Assembly: GCF_010499455.1 (NCBI RefSeq) | Contig: NZ_JAAGOH010000006.1 | Location: forward strand, 62,001-126,000 | Length of the DNA: 64,000 nucleotides | Reading direction: 5' to 3' | DNA from: Ideonella livida | GTDB taxonomy: Bacteria > Pseudomonadota > Gammaproteobacteria > Burkholderiales > Burkholderiaceae_C | Shown: positions 32,627 through 41,461 of the stretch, piece by piece | Position numbering within the stretch: the first letter of the stretch is position 1 | Layout of the letters: every line of letters begins with the position of its first letter | Notes under the pieces: model-generated | The model's database searches: none | Told to the model about the DNA's origin: nothing | The model's input: only the letters and a program-made list of their open reading frames with translations | Made by a program: the position numbers and the translations under genes

Positions 32627-33141
32627 GGCGCTGGGCGCGGCGTGCGTCGGCCGCGCTTGGGCCGCAGCATGGTGCCTTGGCAGTGCGGACTGCCGCAGTG
32701 GCAGGCAAAGCGGCGCTTGACGGCGGCGGTGTAGCGCTCGTCCAGTGTCAGGCCGTAGTCGTAGGTCAGCTCTTCACCGGCAGGGATGTCACGCATCGCC
32801 CGGATGTAGATGCGGCCGTCGATTTCCTCGGCCTCGCAGTTGGGCTCGCAGGCGTGGTTGATCCAGCGCGCACTGTTGCCGCCGACCTCGCCGTCGATGA
32901 CGGTGCCGTCCTCGAGTTGGAAATAGAAGGTGTGGTCGGGATTGGCCGGATCGCGGGGATGGCGGTCCAGCGCCTCCTCCCAGCTGATGTGCTCGCCCTC
33001 GTACATGAACAGAAGTTCACCGGCCTGCAGGGGCAGCAGGGCAAAGACCCCCTTGCCATGCACGCCGCTGCGGCGGACCTGGGTGCGGCGGCCACGGCGG
33101 GCGGCGGAATCGGAGGCGGGAGTGGCGGGACGCTGGCTCAT
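32623..33141 (-). CDS. SET domain protein-lysine methyltransferase-like protein
   Basis: This compact 172-aa SET protein is complete in its motifs: GVHGKGVFA (about residues 26-34), the pseudoknot NHACEPNC (95-102), ELTYDYG (124-130) and a post-SET CHCGSPHC (147-154) that should bind zinc with the Cys of the pseudoknot. The family transfers a methyl group from SAM to lysine. The N-terminal 25 residues are Arg-rich. It starts the operon with birA and the SPOR-like gene. The target in a bacterium is unknown. The ATG at 33141 was chosen because the upstream extension runs through the repeat-rich intergenic region. Confidence 0.9.
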   Translation of the reverse strand: MSQRPATPASDSAARRGRRTQVRRSGVHGKGVFALLPLQAGELLFMYEGEHISWEEALDRHPRDPANPDHTFYFQLEDGTVIDGEVGGNSARWINHACEPNCEAEEIDGRIYIRAMRDIPAGEELTYDYGLTLDERYTAAVKRRFACHCGSPHCQGTMLRPKRGRRTPRPAP

Positions 33142-33200
33142 TGTGGGTAAAGTGAAACCATGGGCGCGCGTGTGAGCGAGTGTGCAAGCGCGCCCGCACA

Positions 33201-33235
33201 CAGGCATGCACGCCTGCGTGCCTGCACAGGCAGGC
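33201..33235. repeat. TGCCTG/CAGGCA inverted repeats between the SET gene and topB
   Basis: CAGGCA (33201-33206), TGCCTG (33219-33224) and CAGGCA (33227-33232) give two mutually exclusive stems: the first with a 12-nt loop, the second a near-perfect palindrome with a CA centre. They lie upstream of both divergent genes. Confidence 0.6.
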
Positions 33236-33294
33236 GCGCGAGGCGCAGCGATTGTAGGCACGGGCCCCTCAAGGGCTCCGCAAGTCCCGGAACC

Positions 33295-35886
33295 ATGAGC
33301 AAGTCACTGATCATCGCGGAAAAGCCCAGCGTGGCGCAGGACATCGTGCGGGCGCTCACGCCCGTGGCGGGGAAGTTCGAGAAGCTGGCCGACCACTTCG
33401 AGAACGAGCGCTATGTGGTCACCAGCGCCGTGGGCCACTTGGTGGAGATCAAGGCGCCCGAGGAGTTTGACGTCAAGCGCGGCAAGTGGAGCTTTGCCCA
33501 CCTGCCGGTGCTGCCGCCGCACTTCGACCTGGCGCCCATCGACAAGAACAAGGCCCGACTGTCGGCCGTGGTCAAGCTGGTCAAGCGCAAGGACGTGACC
33601 GAGCTGATCAACGCCTGCGACGCGGGGCGGGAAGGCGAGCTGATCTTCCGGCTCATCGTCCAGTACGCCGGCACGGCCAAGACGCCGATCGCCAAGCCGG
33701 TGCGCCGACTGTGGCTGCAGAGCATGACACCCCAGGCCATCCGCGACGGCTTTGACCGGCTGCGCAGCGACCAGCAGATGCAGGGCCTGGCCGACGCCGC
33801 GCGCAGCCGCTCCGAGGCCGACTGGCTGGTCGGCATCAACGGCACCCGCGCCATGACGGCCTTCAACAGCCGTGACGGCGGCTTCTTCCTCACCACCGTG
33901 GGCCGGGTGCAGACGCCCACGCTGTCCATCGTGGTGGAGCGCGAGGAGAAGATCCGCAAGCACGTGGCCCGCCCCTATTGGGAAATCAAGGCCGCCTTTG
34001 GGGCCGCCGCCGGCGGCTACGAGGGCAAGTGGTTCGACCCGGCGTTCAAGAAGAACGAGGACGCCGACCGCCGCGCCGACCGGCTGTGGTCCGAGGCCGA
34101 GGCCCGCGTCATCGCCGACGCGGTGCGCGGCCGGTCCGGCGTGGTGACCGAGGAGTCCAAACCCAGCACCCAGAGCTGCCCCTTCCTCTACGACCTGACC
34201 ACGTTGCAGCGCGAGGCCAACAGCCGCTTCGGTTTCTCGGCCAAGACCACGCTGGGCCTGGCCCAGGCCCTGTATGAGAAGCACAAGGTGTTGACCTACC
34301 CGCGGACCGACTCGCGCCACCTGCCCGAGGACTACCTGCCCACGGTCAAGAGCACGCTGGCCCTGCTGGCCGACGAGGACCTTCCCGGCCCGCTGCGCCC
34401 GCTCAGCCAGCATGCCCGCAAGGCACTCAATGACGGCTACGTCAAACCCTCCCGCAAGGTCTTCGACAACAGCAAGGTGTCGGACCACTTCGCCATCATC
34501 CCCACGCAGCAGGCGCCGCGCTCGCTGACCGAGCCTGAGGCCAAGCTCTACGACCTGGTGGTCAAGCGCTTCATCGCGGTGTTCTACCCGGCGGCGGAGT
34601 TTCAGGTCACCACGCGCCTGACCAAGGTGGCCACCGCCGCCGGCGCCACCCACCATTTCCAGACCCACGGCAAGGTGCTGGTCAACCCCGGCTGGCTGGC
34701 GGTGTACGGCAAGGAGGCCCAGGATGAGGACGCCAACCTGGTGCCGGTGCAGCCGGGTGAAACCGTGGGCAACGAATCGGTCAACCTGCTGGCCCTGGTG
34801 ACGCGCCCGCCGGCGCGCTACAACGAAGCCACCCTGCTGTCGGCCATGGAAGGCGCAGGCAAGCTGATCGACGACGACGAGCTGCGCGAGGCCATGGCCG
34901 AGAAGGGCCTGGGCACGCCGGCCACCCGTGCGGCCATCATCGAAGGCCTGATCGCCGAGAAGTACATCCTGCGCGAAGGGCGCGACCTCATCGCCACCGC
35001 CAAGGCCTTCCAGCTCATGACGCTGCTGCGCGGGCTGGGCGTGGAAGACCTGACCAAGCCCGAACTGACTGGCAACTGGGAGCACCAGCTGGCCGAGATG
35101 GAGAAGGGCCGCCTCTCGCGCGAGCGCTTCATGGCCGAGATCGCCACCATGGCCCAGCGTGTGGTGCAGAAGGCCAAGGAATACGACCGCGACACCATCC
35201 CGGGCGACTACGCCACCCTCACAGCGCCCTGCCCGCACTGCGGCGGTGTGGTCAAGGAGAACTACCGCCGCTTCACCTGCACCGGGGCCGACGGCCACGG
35301 CGAGGGCTGCGGTTTCTCCATGACCAAGATTCCGGGCGGCCGCAGCTTCGAGCTGCACGAGGTGGAGCAGTTCCTGGCCGAGCACCGCATCGGCCCGCTG
35401 GAAGGCTTCCGCTCCAAGGCTGGCTGGCCCTTCACCGCCGAGCTCAAGCTGGTCAAGGACGAAACGCTGAACAACTGGAAACTGGAGTTCGACTTCGGCG
35501 ACGACAACCAACCGGCCGAGGGCGAGGGCGAGGCGCCGGACTTCAGCCACCAAACGCCGCTGGGCCATTGCCCCAAGTGCAAGGGCCAGGTCTTCGAGCA
35601 CGGCAGCAACTATGTGTGCGAGCACGCCGTGGCCCAGCCGGCCACCTGCGACTTCAAGAGCGGCGTGGTGATCCTGCAGCAGCCGGTGACACATGAGCAG
35701 TTCAGCAAGCTGCTGGTGGCCGGCAAGACCGACCTGCTGGAGAACTTTGTGTCCAACAAGACCAAGCGCAAGTTCAAGGCCTTCCTGGCCTGGGACGCCA
35801 AGACCGGCAAGGTGGGTTTCGAGTTCGAGCCGCGCGCGGCGGGCCCGGCACGCAAGGGCGCCCGCAAGACCACGACCGCCGGCTAA
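33295..35886 (+). CDS. topB: DNA topoisomerase III
   Basis: This type IA topoisomerase relaxes and decatenates DNA through a 5'-phosphotyrosine. The 863-aa protein has the Toprim domain at the N-terminus (SLIIAEKPSVAQDI, then ACDAGREGELIF) and the catalytic Tyr335 in LTYPRTDSRHLP. Its C-terminal part carries two zinc-ribbon-like units (CPHCGG...C...GCGF and CPKCKG...C...TCDF) and a basic tail. It is longer than the 650-aa E. coli enzyme and matches the betaproteobacterial form. The start is the ATG at 33295, which gives the family N-terminus. Confidence 0.95.
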   Translation: MSKSLIIAEKPSVAQDIVRALTPVAGKFEKLADHFENERYVVTSAVGHLVEIKAPEEFDVKRGKWSFAHLPVLPPHFDLAPIDKNKARLSAVVKLVKRKDVTELINACDAGREGELIFRLIVQYAGTAKTPIAKPVRRLWLQSMTPQAIRDGFDRLRSDQQMQGLADAARSRSEADWLVGINGTRAMTAFNSRDGGFFLTTVGRVQTPTLSIVVEREEKIRKHVARPYWEIKAAFGAAAGGYEGKWFDPAFKKNEDADRRADRLWSEAEARVIADAVRGRSGVVTEESKPSTQSCPFLYDLTTLQREANSRFGFSAKTTLGLAQALYEKHKVLTYPRTDSRHLPEDYLPTVKSTLALLADEDLPGPLRPLSQHARKALNDGYVKPSRKVFDNSKVSDHFAIIPTQQAPRSLTEPEAKLYDLVVKRFIAVFYPAAEFQVTTRLTKVATAAGATHHFQTHGKVLVNPGWLAVYGKEAQDEDANLVPVQPGETVGNESVNLLALVTRPPARYNEATLLSAMEGAGKLIDDDELREAMAEKGLGTPATRAAIIEGLIAEKYILREGRDLIATAKAFQLMTLLRGLGVEDLTKPELTGNWEHQLAEMEKGRLSRERFMAEIATMAQRVVQKAKEYDRDTIPGDYATLTAPCPHCGGVVKENYRRFTCTGADGHGEGCGFSMTKIPGGRSFELHEVEQFLAEHRIGPLEGFRSKAGWPFTAELKLVKDETLNNWKLEFDFGDDNQPAEGEGEAPDFSHQTPLGHCPKCKGQVFEHGSNYVCEHAVAQPATCDFKSGVVILQQPVTHEQFSKLLVAGKTDLLENFVSNKTKRKFKAFLAWDAKTGKVGFEFEPRAAGPARKGARKTTTAG

Positions 35887-35925
35887 AGCGTGGGCGGCCC
35901 CGGTGCCGCCCTGATGCCGAACCGT

Positions 35926-35958
35926 CCGACGGCGCCCTGCGGCGCCGTCGGCGCTTTC
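35926..35958 (+). terminator. Stem-loop after topB
   Basis: An 11-bp perfect stem (35926-35936 with 35941-35951, loop CTGC) is followed by a short pyrimidine stretch GCGCTTTCT. It is probably the topB terminator, although the U-run is weak. Confidence 0.6.
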
Positions 35959-35974
35959 TGGAGATCCTTCCGTG

Positions 35975-36946
35975 ATGAACAGCCTCCTGTTGGGCAAGCT
36001 GCTGGCCATCGTGGCCGTGGCGGCCCTGGGCTGGGGCGTGGGCAAGTTGCGCTGGCTGGGCGACGAGCGGGCCGACCCGGCCCGCGTGCTGTCCAACGCC
36101 GCTTTCTACCTCTTCGCCCCCGCCCTGCTGTTCCGCACCACCGCGCGGGTGGACCTGGGGTCGCTGCCCTGGCGCATGCTGGCGGCCTTCTTCGTGCCGG
36201 CCGTGCTGGCCATGTTGCTGACCTATGCGCTGGGCCGCTGGCGCCAGCGCGGCCAGCCCCAGGCGCCCTGCGAGGCGCCGGCGGTGCAGGCCATCACGGT
36301 CACGTTCGGCAACTCGGTGCAGATCGGCATTCCGCTGGCGGCGGCCCTGTTCGGCGAGGCAGGGCTGGCCCTGCACCTGACGCTGGTCAGCCTGCATGCC
36401 GTGGTCCTGCTCGTGGTGGCCACCACGCTGGTGGAGGCCGACATCGCCCGCGCCTCCGGGCAGGGCCACCTGGCCGCCATGCTGGGCCGCACCTTGCGCC
36501 AGACGGTCATCCACCCGGTGGTGCTGCCGGTGCTGGCCGGCCTGGCCTGGAACCTGGTCGGGCTGCCCCTGCCCGGCCCGCTGGACGAGCTGCTGCAGGT
36601 GCTGGGCTCGGCCGTGGTGCCGCTGTGCCTGACCCTCATCGGCATGTCCCTGGCGTACCTGGGCTGGCCGGCACGCTGGCGCAGTGCGCTGGAGCTGGTG
36701 CTGCTCAAGGTGCTGGTGCTGCCGGCCGCCGTGCTGGCCGTGGCCCACTGGGGTTTCGGCCTGGGCGGCCTGCCGCTGGGCGTGGTCGTCATCCTGGCCT
36801 GTCTGCCCTCGGGCAGCAATGCGCTGATGTTCGCGCAGCGCTACCGGGTGCTGGAGCAGGAGGTGACCGCCGCCGTGGTGCTGTCCACCCTGCTGGTGCT
36901 GCTGGCCGTGCCGCTGTGGCTGGCGGTGCTGCAGCACCTGCCCTGA
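35975..36946 (+). CDS. AEC family transporter (auxin efflux carrier type)
   Basis: This integral membrane carrier of about 323 aa has ten predicted helices in two halves and the conserved polar segment VTFGNSVQIGIPL in the middle, as in MdcF/AEC transporters of malonate and other organic anions. The second half ends with the conserved CLPSGSNALMFAQRY. GTG at 35972 and ATG at 35975 are both in frame; GGAGA (35960-35964) serves either. The substrate is unknown. It is convergent with the FAD oxidase. Confidence 0.87.
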   Translation: MNSLLLGKLLAIVAVAALGWGVGKLRWLGDERADPARVLSNAAFYLFAPALLFRTTARVDLGSLPWRMLAAFFVPAVLAMLLTYALGRWRQRGQPQAPCEAPAVQAITVTFGNSVQIGIPLAAALFGEAGLALHLTLVSLHAVVLLVVATTLVEADIARASGQGHLAAMLGRTLRQTVIHPVVLPVLAGLAWNLVGLPLPGPLDELLQVLGSAVVPLCLTLIGMSLAYLGWPARWRSALELVLLKVLVLPAAVLAVAHWGFGLGGLPLGVVVILACLPSGSNALMFAQRYRVLEQEVTAAVVLSTLLVLLAVPLWLAVLQHLP

Positions 36947-36951
36947 GGCGG

Positions 36952-36965
36952 GCGCCGACCGGCGC
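36952..36965. terminator. Short dyad between convergent genes
   Basis: GCGCCG-AC-CGGCGC forms a 6-bp stem between the AEC transporter and the FAD oxidase. It has no T-run, so its role as a bidirectional terminator is doubtful. Confidence 0.3.
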
Positions 36966-36973
36966 TCGGGGCC

Positions 36974-38428
36974 TCAGAGCACCTTGCCCGGATTGAGCAG
37001 GCCCAGCGGATCCAGCGCCTGCTTGAGCGCCCGCTGCAGGCCAAGCTCGGCAGGATCCTTCAGCCGGCGGTTCTCGTCGCGGCGCAGCTGACCCAACCCG
37101 TGCTCGGCACTGATCGAGCCCCCCCAGGCCGCCACCCGGTCGTGCACCCGCGTGTTGACCGCCTCGTGCAGGGCCGCATCGGCCTGGGCGCCGCGGCTGG
37201 GCCAGACGACGTTGAAATGCAGGTTGCCGTCGCCGACATGACCGAACAGCATCAGCCGCAGCGGCGCTTCCAGCCCGTCCAGGGCCGCCTGGGCCTCGGC
37301 CAGGAAGTCGGCCAGGGCCGAGATGGGCAACGCGATATCGTGCTTGGCCTGCACGCCCTCGTGCTGCAGGGCCTCGGAGATGCCCTCGCGCATCGCCCAC
37401 AGCCGCTGCGCCTGCGCCTGGCTCTGGGCCAGCACCGCCTCTTGGATCAAGCCGCTGTCCAGCGCAGACGCCAACAGCGCCTGCAGGCGGTCGTCGGCTG
37501 CCGCCTGGTCGTCAAACGCACTCTGCTCCACCAGCACCGCCAGCGGCGGCTCCACCGCCCAGGGCTGGGCCAGCGCGGGGCGGTGGCGGGCCACCGCCTG
37601 CAGGCAGGCGCCACTCATCAGCTCAAAGCCGGTCAACAGCGGCCCCAGGGCGGCCTGGGCCTGACCCAGCAACGCCACGGCGTCGGCCACGCCCTGCAGC
37701 GCCACCAGGGCAGTGGCCCGCGCCCGGGGCCGGGGATAGAGTTTGAGCACCGCCGCGGTGAGCACGCCCAGCGTGCCCTCGCTGCCGATCAGCAGGTCTC
37801 GCAGGCTGTAGCCAGTGTTGTCCTTGCGCAGCGCCCTCAGGCCCTGGAACACGGTGCCATCGGCCATCACCGCCTCCACCCCCAGGCACAGCTCGCGGGC
37901 ATTGCCATAGCGCAGCACGGCCGTGCCGCCGGCATTGGTGGCCAGGTTGCCGCCCACAGTGCAACTGCCCTCGGCCGCCAGGCTGAGCGGGAACAGCCGG
38001 TCATGCGCCTCGGCCAGTTGCTGCACCTGCTGCAGCACGCAGCCTGACTCCACCGTCACCGTGCCGTTGGCCAGGTCCAAGGACCTCACCCGGTTCAGGC
38101 GGCCCAGCTGCAGCACGATCTGGCGGCGGGCGCCCGCGGGAGTGGCCCCGCCGGAGAGCCCGGTGTTGCCGCCCTGCGGCACCACCGCCACGCGGTGGCC
38201 ATGGCACAGGCGCAGCACCGCAGCCACCTCCGGGGTGCTGCCCGGGCGCACCACCGCCAAGGCCTGGCCGTGGAAGCGGCCGCGCCAGTCGCGCAGAAAG
38301 GCGGCCATCTCCGCCGCGTCGGTCAGCACGTGGGCGGCGCCCACCGCCGCCACCAGGGCGGCCAGAAAGGCCACATCGTCAGGGGCGCCCGGGGAAGGCG
38401 GCGCGCCGGCGCAGGACAGCTCACTCAT
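36974..38428 (-). CDS. FAD-linked oxidase (GlcD/D-lactate or D-2-hydroxyglutarate dehydrogenase type)
   Basis: This 484-aa flavoprotein belongs to the PCMH family. The FAD-binding half has VPQGGNTGLSGGATP, QLGRLNRVRSLD and GGNLATNAGGTAVLRYGNAR. The C-terminal FAD-oxidase domain has FGHVGDGNLHFNV, whose histidines bind the metal and the hydroxyacid carboxylate, and ISAEHGLGQLRRDEN. It should oxidise a D-2-hydroxy acid in the cytoplasm or at the membrane; single-subunit length and motifs favour D-lactate or D-2-hydroxyglutarate over glycolate. The ATG at 38428 was chosen. Confidence 0.9.
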   Translation of the reverse strand: MSELSCAGAPPSPGAPDDVAFLAALVAAVGAAHVLTDAAEMAAFLRDWRGRFHGQALAVVRPGSTPEVAAVLRLCHGHRVAVVPQGGNTGLSGGATPAGARRQIVLQLGRLNRVRSLDLANGTVTVESGCVLQQVQQLAEAHDRLFPLSLAAEGSCTVGGNLATNAGGTAVLRYGNARELCLGVEAVMADGTVFQGLRALRKDNTGYSLRDLLIGSEGTLGVLTAAVLKLYPRPRARATALVALQGVADAVALLGQAQAALGPLLTGFELMSGACLQAVARHRPALAQPWAVEPPLAVLVEQSAFDDQAAADDRLQALLASALDSGLIQEAVLAQSQAQAQRLWAMREGISEALQHEGVQAKHDIALPISALADFLAEAQAALDGLEAPLRLMLFGHVGDGNLHFNVVWPSRGAQADAALHEAVNTRVHDRVAAWGGSISAEHGLGQLRRDENRRLKDPAELGLQRALKQALDPLGLLNPGKVL

Positions 38429-38494
38429 GACCGCATTGTCGGGGCGCGGCACCGTGATGTCCGGAAATGGCGAGCGCCAGCGCCGCCCCGCGCC

Positions 38495-38500
38495 TACCAT
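38495..38500 (+). promoter_or_regulatory. Possible -10 element upstream of the EamA gene
   Basis: TACCAT, 26 nt before the EamA start codon, resembles -10 hexamers of high-GC betaproteobacterial promoters. No clear -35 is visible. Confidence 0.3.
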
Positions 38501-38526
38501 GGTCAGCCCGCACCACCCCCACCCCC

Positions 38527-39405
38527 ATGAAGACCCCTGACCTTGCCGAGATGCTGCTGCTGGCCGCCCTGTGGGGCGCCTCCTTCCTGTTCATGCGGGT
38601 GGCGGCACCGCACTTCGGCCCTCTGGCCCTGATGGAGGTGCGGGTACTCATCGCTGCCGGCCTGCTGCTGGTCTGGCTGGCCCTGCGCGGCGAGCTGGCC
38701 GCGCTGTGGCGCCACAAGGGCCTGCTGCTGCTGCTGGGCACCATCAACTCGGCCCTGCCCTTTGTGCTGCTCGGCTACGCCACGCTGTCGTTGACGGCTG
38801 GCCTGGCGGCGATCCTCAACGCCACCGTCCCGCTCTGGGGCGCGCTGGTGGCCTGGGCCTGGCTGGGCGACCGCCCCAGCCGCTGGCGATTGCTCGGCCT
38901 GGGCCTGGGCTTTGCCGGCGTGCTGGCCCTGGTGTGGGGTCGGGTGGCACTGCAGCCCGGGGGCGCCGGCCTGGCGGTGGTGGCCGCGCTCACCGCCACC
39001 TTGTCCTACGGCGTGGCGGCCAGCTACACCAAGCGTCACGCCAGCCAGGTCGCCCCCCTGGTGCTGGCCACCGGCAGCCAGCTGGGTGCCGCCCTGGTGC
39101 TGGCGCCATTGGCCTTGTGGCGCTGGCCCGCGCAGGCCGTGCCCGCCCAGGCCTGGGTCAGCGCGGCCGCCCTGGGCGTGCTCTGCACCGCCCTGGCCTA
39201 CGTGCTGTTCTTCCGTTTGGTGGCCCGACTGGGCCCGGCGCGCAGCATCACCGTGACCTACCTCATCCCCGCCTTTGCCGTGCTGTGGGGCGCCGTCTTC
39301 CTACACGAACCACTGACCCTGCACATGGCGCTGGGCGCAGCCGTCATCCTCGCCGGCGTCACCTTGTCCACCGGCCTGTGGCCGCGCCCGCCCCGCCAGG
39401 CCTGA
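38527..39405 (+). CDS. EamA/DMT family transporter
   Basis: This 292-aa inner-membrane protein has ten predicted helices arranged as two EamA repeats (LLLAALWGASFLFMRVA opens the first; FRLVARLGPARSITVTYLIP is typical of the second). Drug/metabolite transporters of this kind export amino acids or other small metabolites; the substrate cannot be told. The ATG at 38527 places the first helix at the N-terminus. The Ada-AlkA gene follows after 16 nt, which could be chance or a shared transcript. Confidence 0.88.
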   Translation: MKTPDLAEMLLLAALWGASFLFMRVAAPHFGPLALMEVRVLIAAGLLLVWLALRGELAALWRHKGLLLLLGTINSALPFVLLGYATLSLTAGLAAILNATVPLWGALVAWAWLGDRPSRWRLLGLGLGFAGVLALVWGRVALQPGGAGLAVVAALTATLSYGVAASYTKRHASQVAPLVLATGSQLGAALVLAPLALWRWPAQAVPAQAWVSAAALGVLCTALAYVLFFRLVARLGPARSITVTYLIPAFAVLWGAVFLHEPLTLHMALGAAVILAGVTLSTGLWPRPPRQA

Positions 39406-39421
39406 CCCGTCCGACACCGCC

Positions 39422-40897
39422 ATGGACACCGCCGCCTCCGATCCCCGTTATCGCGCCTTCCAGGCGCGGGATGCGCGGTTTGACGGCCGTTTCTTCATCG
39501 GCGTGCGCAGCACCGGGGTGTATTGCCGGCCGGTGTGTGTGGTGCGCACGCCCAAGGCGGTGAACTGCCTGTACTTCCCCAGCGCGGCCGCGGCGGAGGC
39601 CGGCGGCTTTCGCCCCTGCCTGCGTTGCCGTCCCGAACTCGCCCCCGGCTGGGCGCCCCAGGAGGCTGGCCTGCGATACGCCGACGCCGCCGCGGCGCTG
39701 ATCGGCCAGGGCCTGCTGGACCGGGCCGGCATGGCCGCGCTGGCCGCCCGGCTGGGCATCGGGGAGCGCCACCTGCGGCGGGTGTTCAGTGAACGTTTTG
39801 GCGTGTCGCCCATCGCCTGGGCCCAGACCCAGCGGCTGCTGCTGGCCAAGCAATGGCTGAGTGAGACCGCACTGCCCATGACCGAGGTCGCCGCCCTGGC
39901 CGGTTTTGGCAGCCTCCGGCGCTTCAATGCCCTGATGCGCGCACGCTACGGCATGCAGCCCAGCGAACTGCGTGAGCGGGCCCAGCGCCAGCGGGCCACG
40001 CCCGAGGCCTCGCCACCGCTGCGCCTGGCCTACCGGCCGCCGCTGGACTGGGACTGGCAGCTGCGGTGGCTGGCGCAGCGTGCGCTGCCGGCCATGGAGC
40101 AGGTCGACCTGCCCGCACGCCGCTACCGCCGTACCCTGAGCGTGCCGCACGCCGGCACCCTGCGCCAGGGTTGGATCGAAGTCGGCCCCGGAGACGCCAA
40201 CGCCCTGACCCTGCGCTGCGCGCCGGACCTGCTGCCCGCCTGGGCCGAAGTGCGCACGCGGGTACGCCGCCTGCTCGACCTGGACGCCTCCCCCCAGGAC
40301 ATCCTGGCCGCACTGGGCCCGCTGGCACAGGAACGCCCCGGCCTGCGCCTGCCCGGGGCGGTGGACGGCCTGGAGGCCGGCGTGCGCGCACTGCTCGAAC
40401 AGCAGGTGAGCACCGCCGCGGCAGCCACCCTGCTGGGGCGGCTGGTCGAGCGCTGGGGCGCCTCGCAGCCCACCCCGTGGCCAGGGCTGGACCGGCGTTT
40501 TCCCGACGCCACCACACTGGCCCAGGTTCCTCTGGACGCACTGGCCGCGCTGGGCCTGCCGCGGCTGCGCGCCCAGGCCGTGCACGCGCTGGCCACGGCC
40601 GTGGCCCAAGGGGCGCTGGACCTGGAAACCGCCACCGACCTGCCGGACGGTCTGGCGCGGCTGCAGGCCCTGCCCGGGGTAGGCCCCTGGACAGCCGGCT
40701 GGATCGCCATGCGGGCGTGGCACTGGCCAGATGTCTTCCTGGCCACCGACGGCGCCTTGGCCCAGCGGCTCCCCGGCTTGAGCCCCGCCGGGCGCGAAGC
40801 CCTGGCCGAACGCTGGCGTCCCTGGCGCTCCTATGCCGTGCTGCACCTGTGGGCAAGGCAAACGCCCTGGCCCCCCGACCGGAACCTTCCGACATGA
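39422..40897 (+). CDS. Ada regulator / AlkA DNA-3-methyladenine glycosylase fusion
   Basis: This 491-aa fusion has three parts. First, the Ada zinc domain (residues 1-80), with Cys35, Cys39, Cys66 and Cys69 at the spacing of E. coli Ada, where the first Cys accepts methyl from phosphotriesters. Second, an AraC-type DNA-binding domain (about 85-185). Third, AlkA: an N-terminal domain and a helix-hairpin-helix glycosylase (LPGVGPWTAGWIAMRA) with catalytic Asp443. It should sense alkylation, activate transcription and excise alkylated bases. It overlaps ogt by ATGA, so the operon holds sensing, base excision and O6 repair. Confidence 0.94.
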   Translation: MDTAASDPRYRAFQARDARFDGRFFIGVRSTGVYCRPVCVVRTPKAVNCLYFPSAAAAEAGGFRPCLRCRPELAPGWAPQEAGLRYADAAAALIGQGLLDRAGMAALAARLGIGERHLRRVFSERFGVSPIAWAQTQRLLLAKQWLSETALPMTEVAALAGFGSLRRFNALMRARYGMQPSELRERAQRQRATPEASPPLRLAYRPPLDWDWQLRWLAQRALPAMEQVDLPARRYRRTLSVPHAGTLRQGWIEVGPGDANALTLRCAPDLLPAWAEVRTRVRRLLDLDASPQDILAALGPLAQERPGLRLPGAVDGLEAGVRALLEQQVSTAAAATLLGRLVERWGASQPTPWPGLDRRFPDATTLAQVPLDALAALGLPRLRAQAVHALATAVAQGALDLETATDLPDGLARLQALPGVGPWTAGWIAMRAWHWPDVFLATDGALAQRLPGLSPAGREALAERWRPWRSYAVLHLWARQTPWPPDRNLPT

Positions 40898-41424
40898 GCC
40901 CCTCCCTCACCACCCCGTTGCCCGCCAACGCCGCCCTGCGCTGCCGGCTGGACGCTCCGCTGTGCGCCTTGGTGCTGGTGGTCGACACACGCGACGGCCG
41001 GCTGCGTCACGTCTACGTGCCCGGCCAACGCCATGCCCCGGTGGTGGAGGCCGTGACCGAGGTCCCGCCCACACACCCCGCACTGCAGCCGGCCGTGGCC
41101 GCGGTGCAGGCATGGTGGAGCGGCCGCGGCGCGACAGACGCCGACCCGAGGCTGAGCACCGTGGGCACCCCGCTGCAGCAAGCCGTGTGGCAGGCCCTGC
41201 GCGCCATTCCGCCTGGCCAGACGCGCACCTACGGCGACGTGGCAGCGGCGGTGGGACGCCCGCGTGCCGTGCGTGCCGTGGCACAGGCGGTGGCACGCAA
41301 CCCGTGGCTGCTGCTGGTGCCCTGCCACCGGGTGGTCGGCCAGGACGGCACATTGACCGGTTTTGCCGCCGGACTGCCGCTCAAGCAGGCGCTGCTGGAT
41401 TGGGAAGGCTTGCCGCCGGGCTGA
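40894..41424 (+). CDS. ogt: Methylated-DNA--protein-cysteine methyltransferase
   Basis: This suicide repair protein removes methyl from O6-methylguanine. The 176-aa protein has the acceptor Cys144 in LLVPCHRVVG, preceded by the helix-turn-helix region (GQTRTYGDVAAAVGRP) with the Arg finger. The start overlaps the Ada-AlkA stop by 4 nt, so translation is coupled. It supplies the O6 activity that classical Ada carries in its own C-terminal domain, which the fusion here lacks. Confidence 0.95.
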   Translation: MSPSLTTPLPANAALRCRLDAPLCALVLVVDTRDGRLRHVYVPGQRHAPVVEAVTEVPPTHPALQPAVAAVQAWWSGRGATDADPRLSTVGTPLQQAVWQALRAIPPGQTRTYGDVAAAVGRPRAVRAVAQAVARNPWLLLVPCHRVVGQDGTLTGFAAGLPLKQALLDWEGLPPG

Positions 41425-41461
41425 GCGGCACGGGTGATGGCCCGCGGAGGCCCGGCGGGCG

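Noticed and set aside
33304-36096. Long minus-strand open frame opposite topB
   Set aside because: topB is certain from its Toprim and Tyr motifs. The antisense translation has the same biased composition and no domain.
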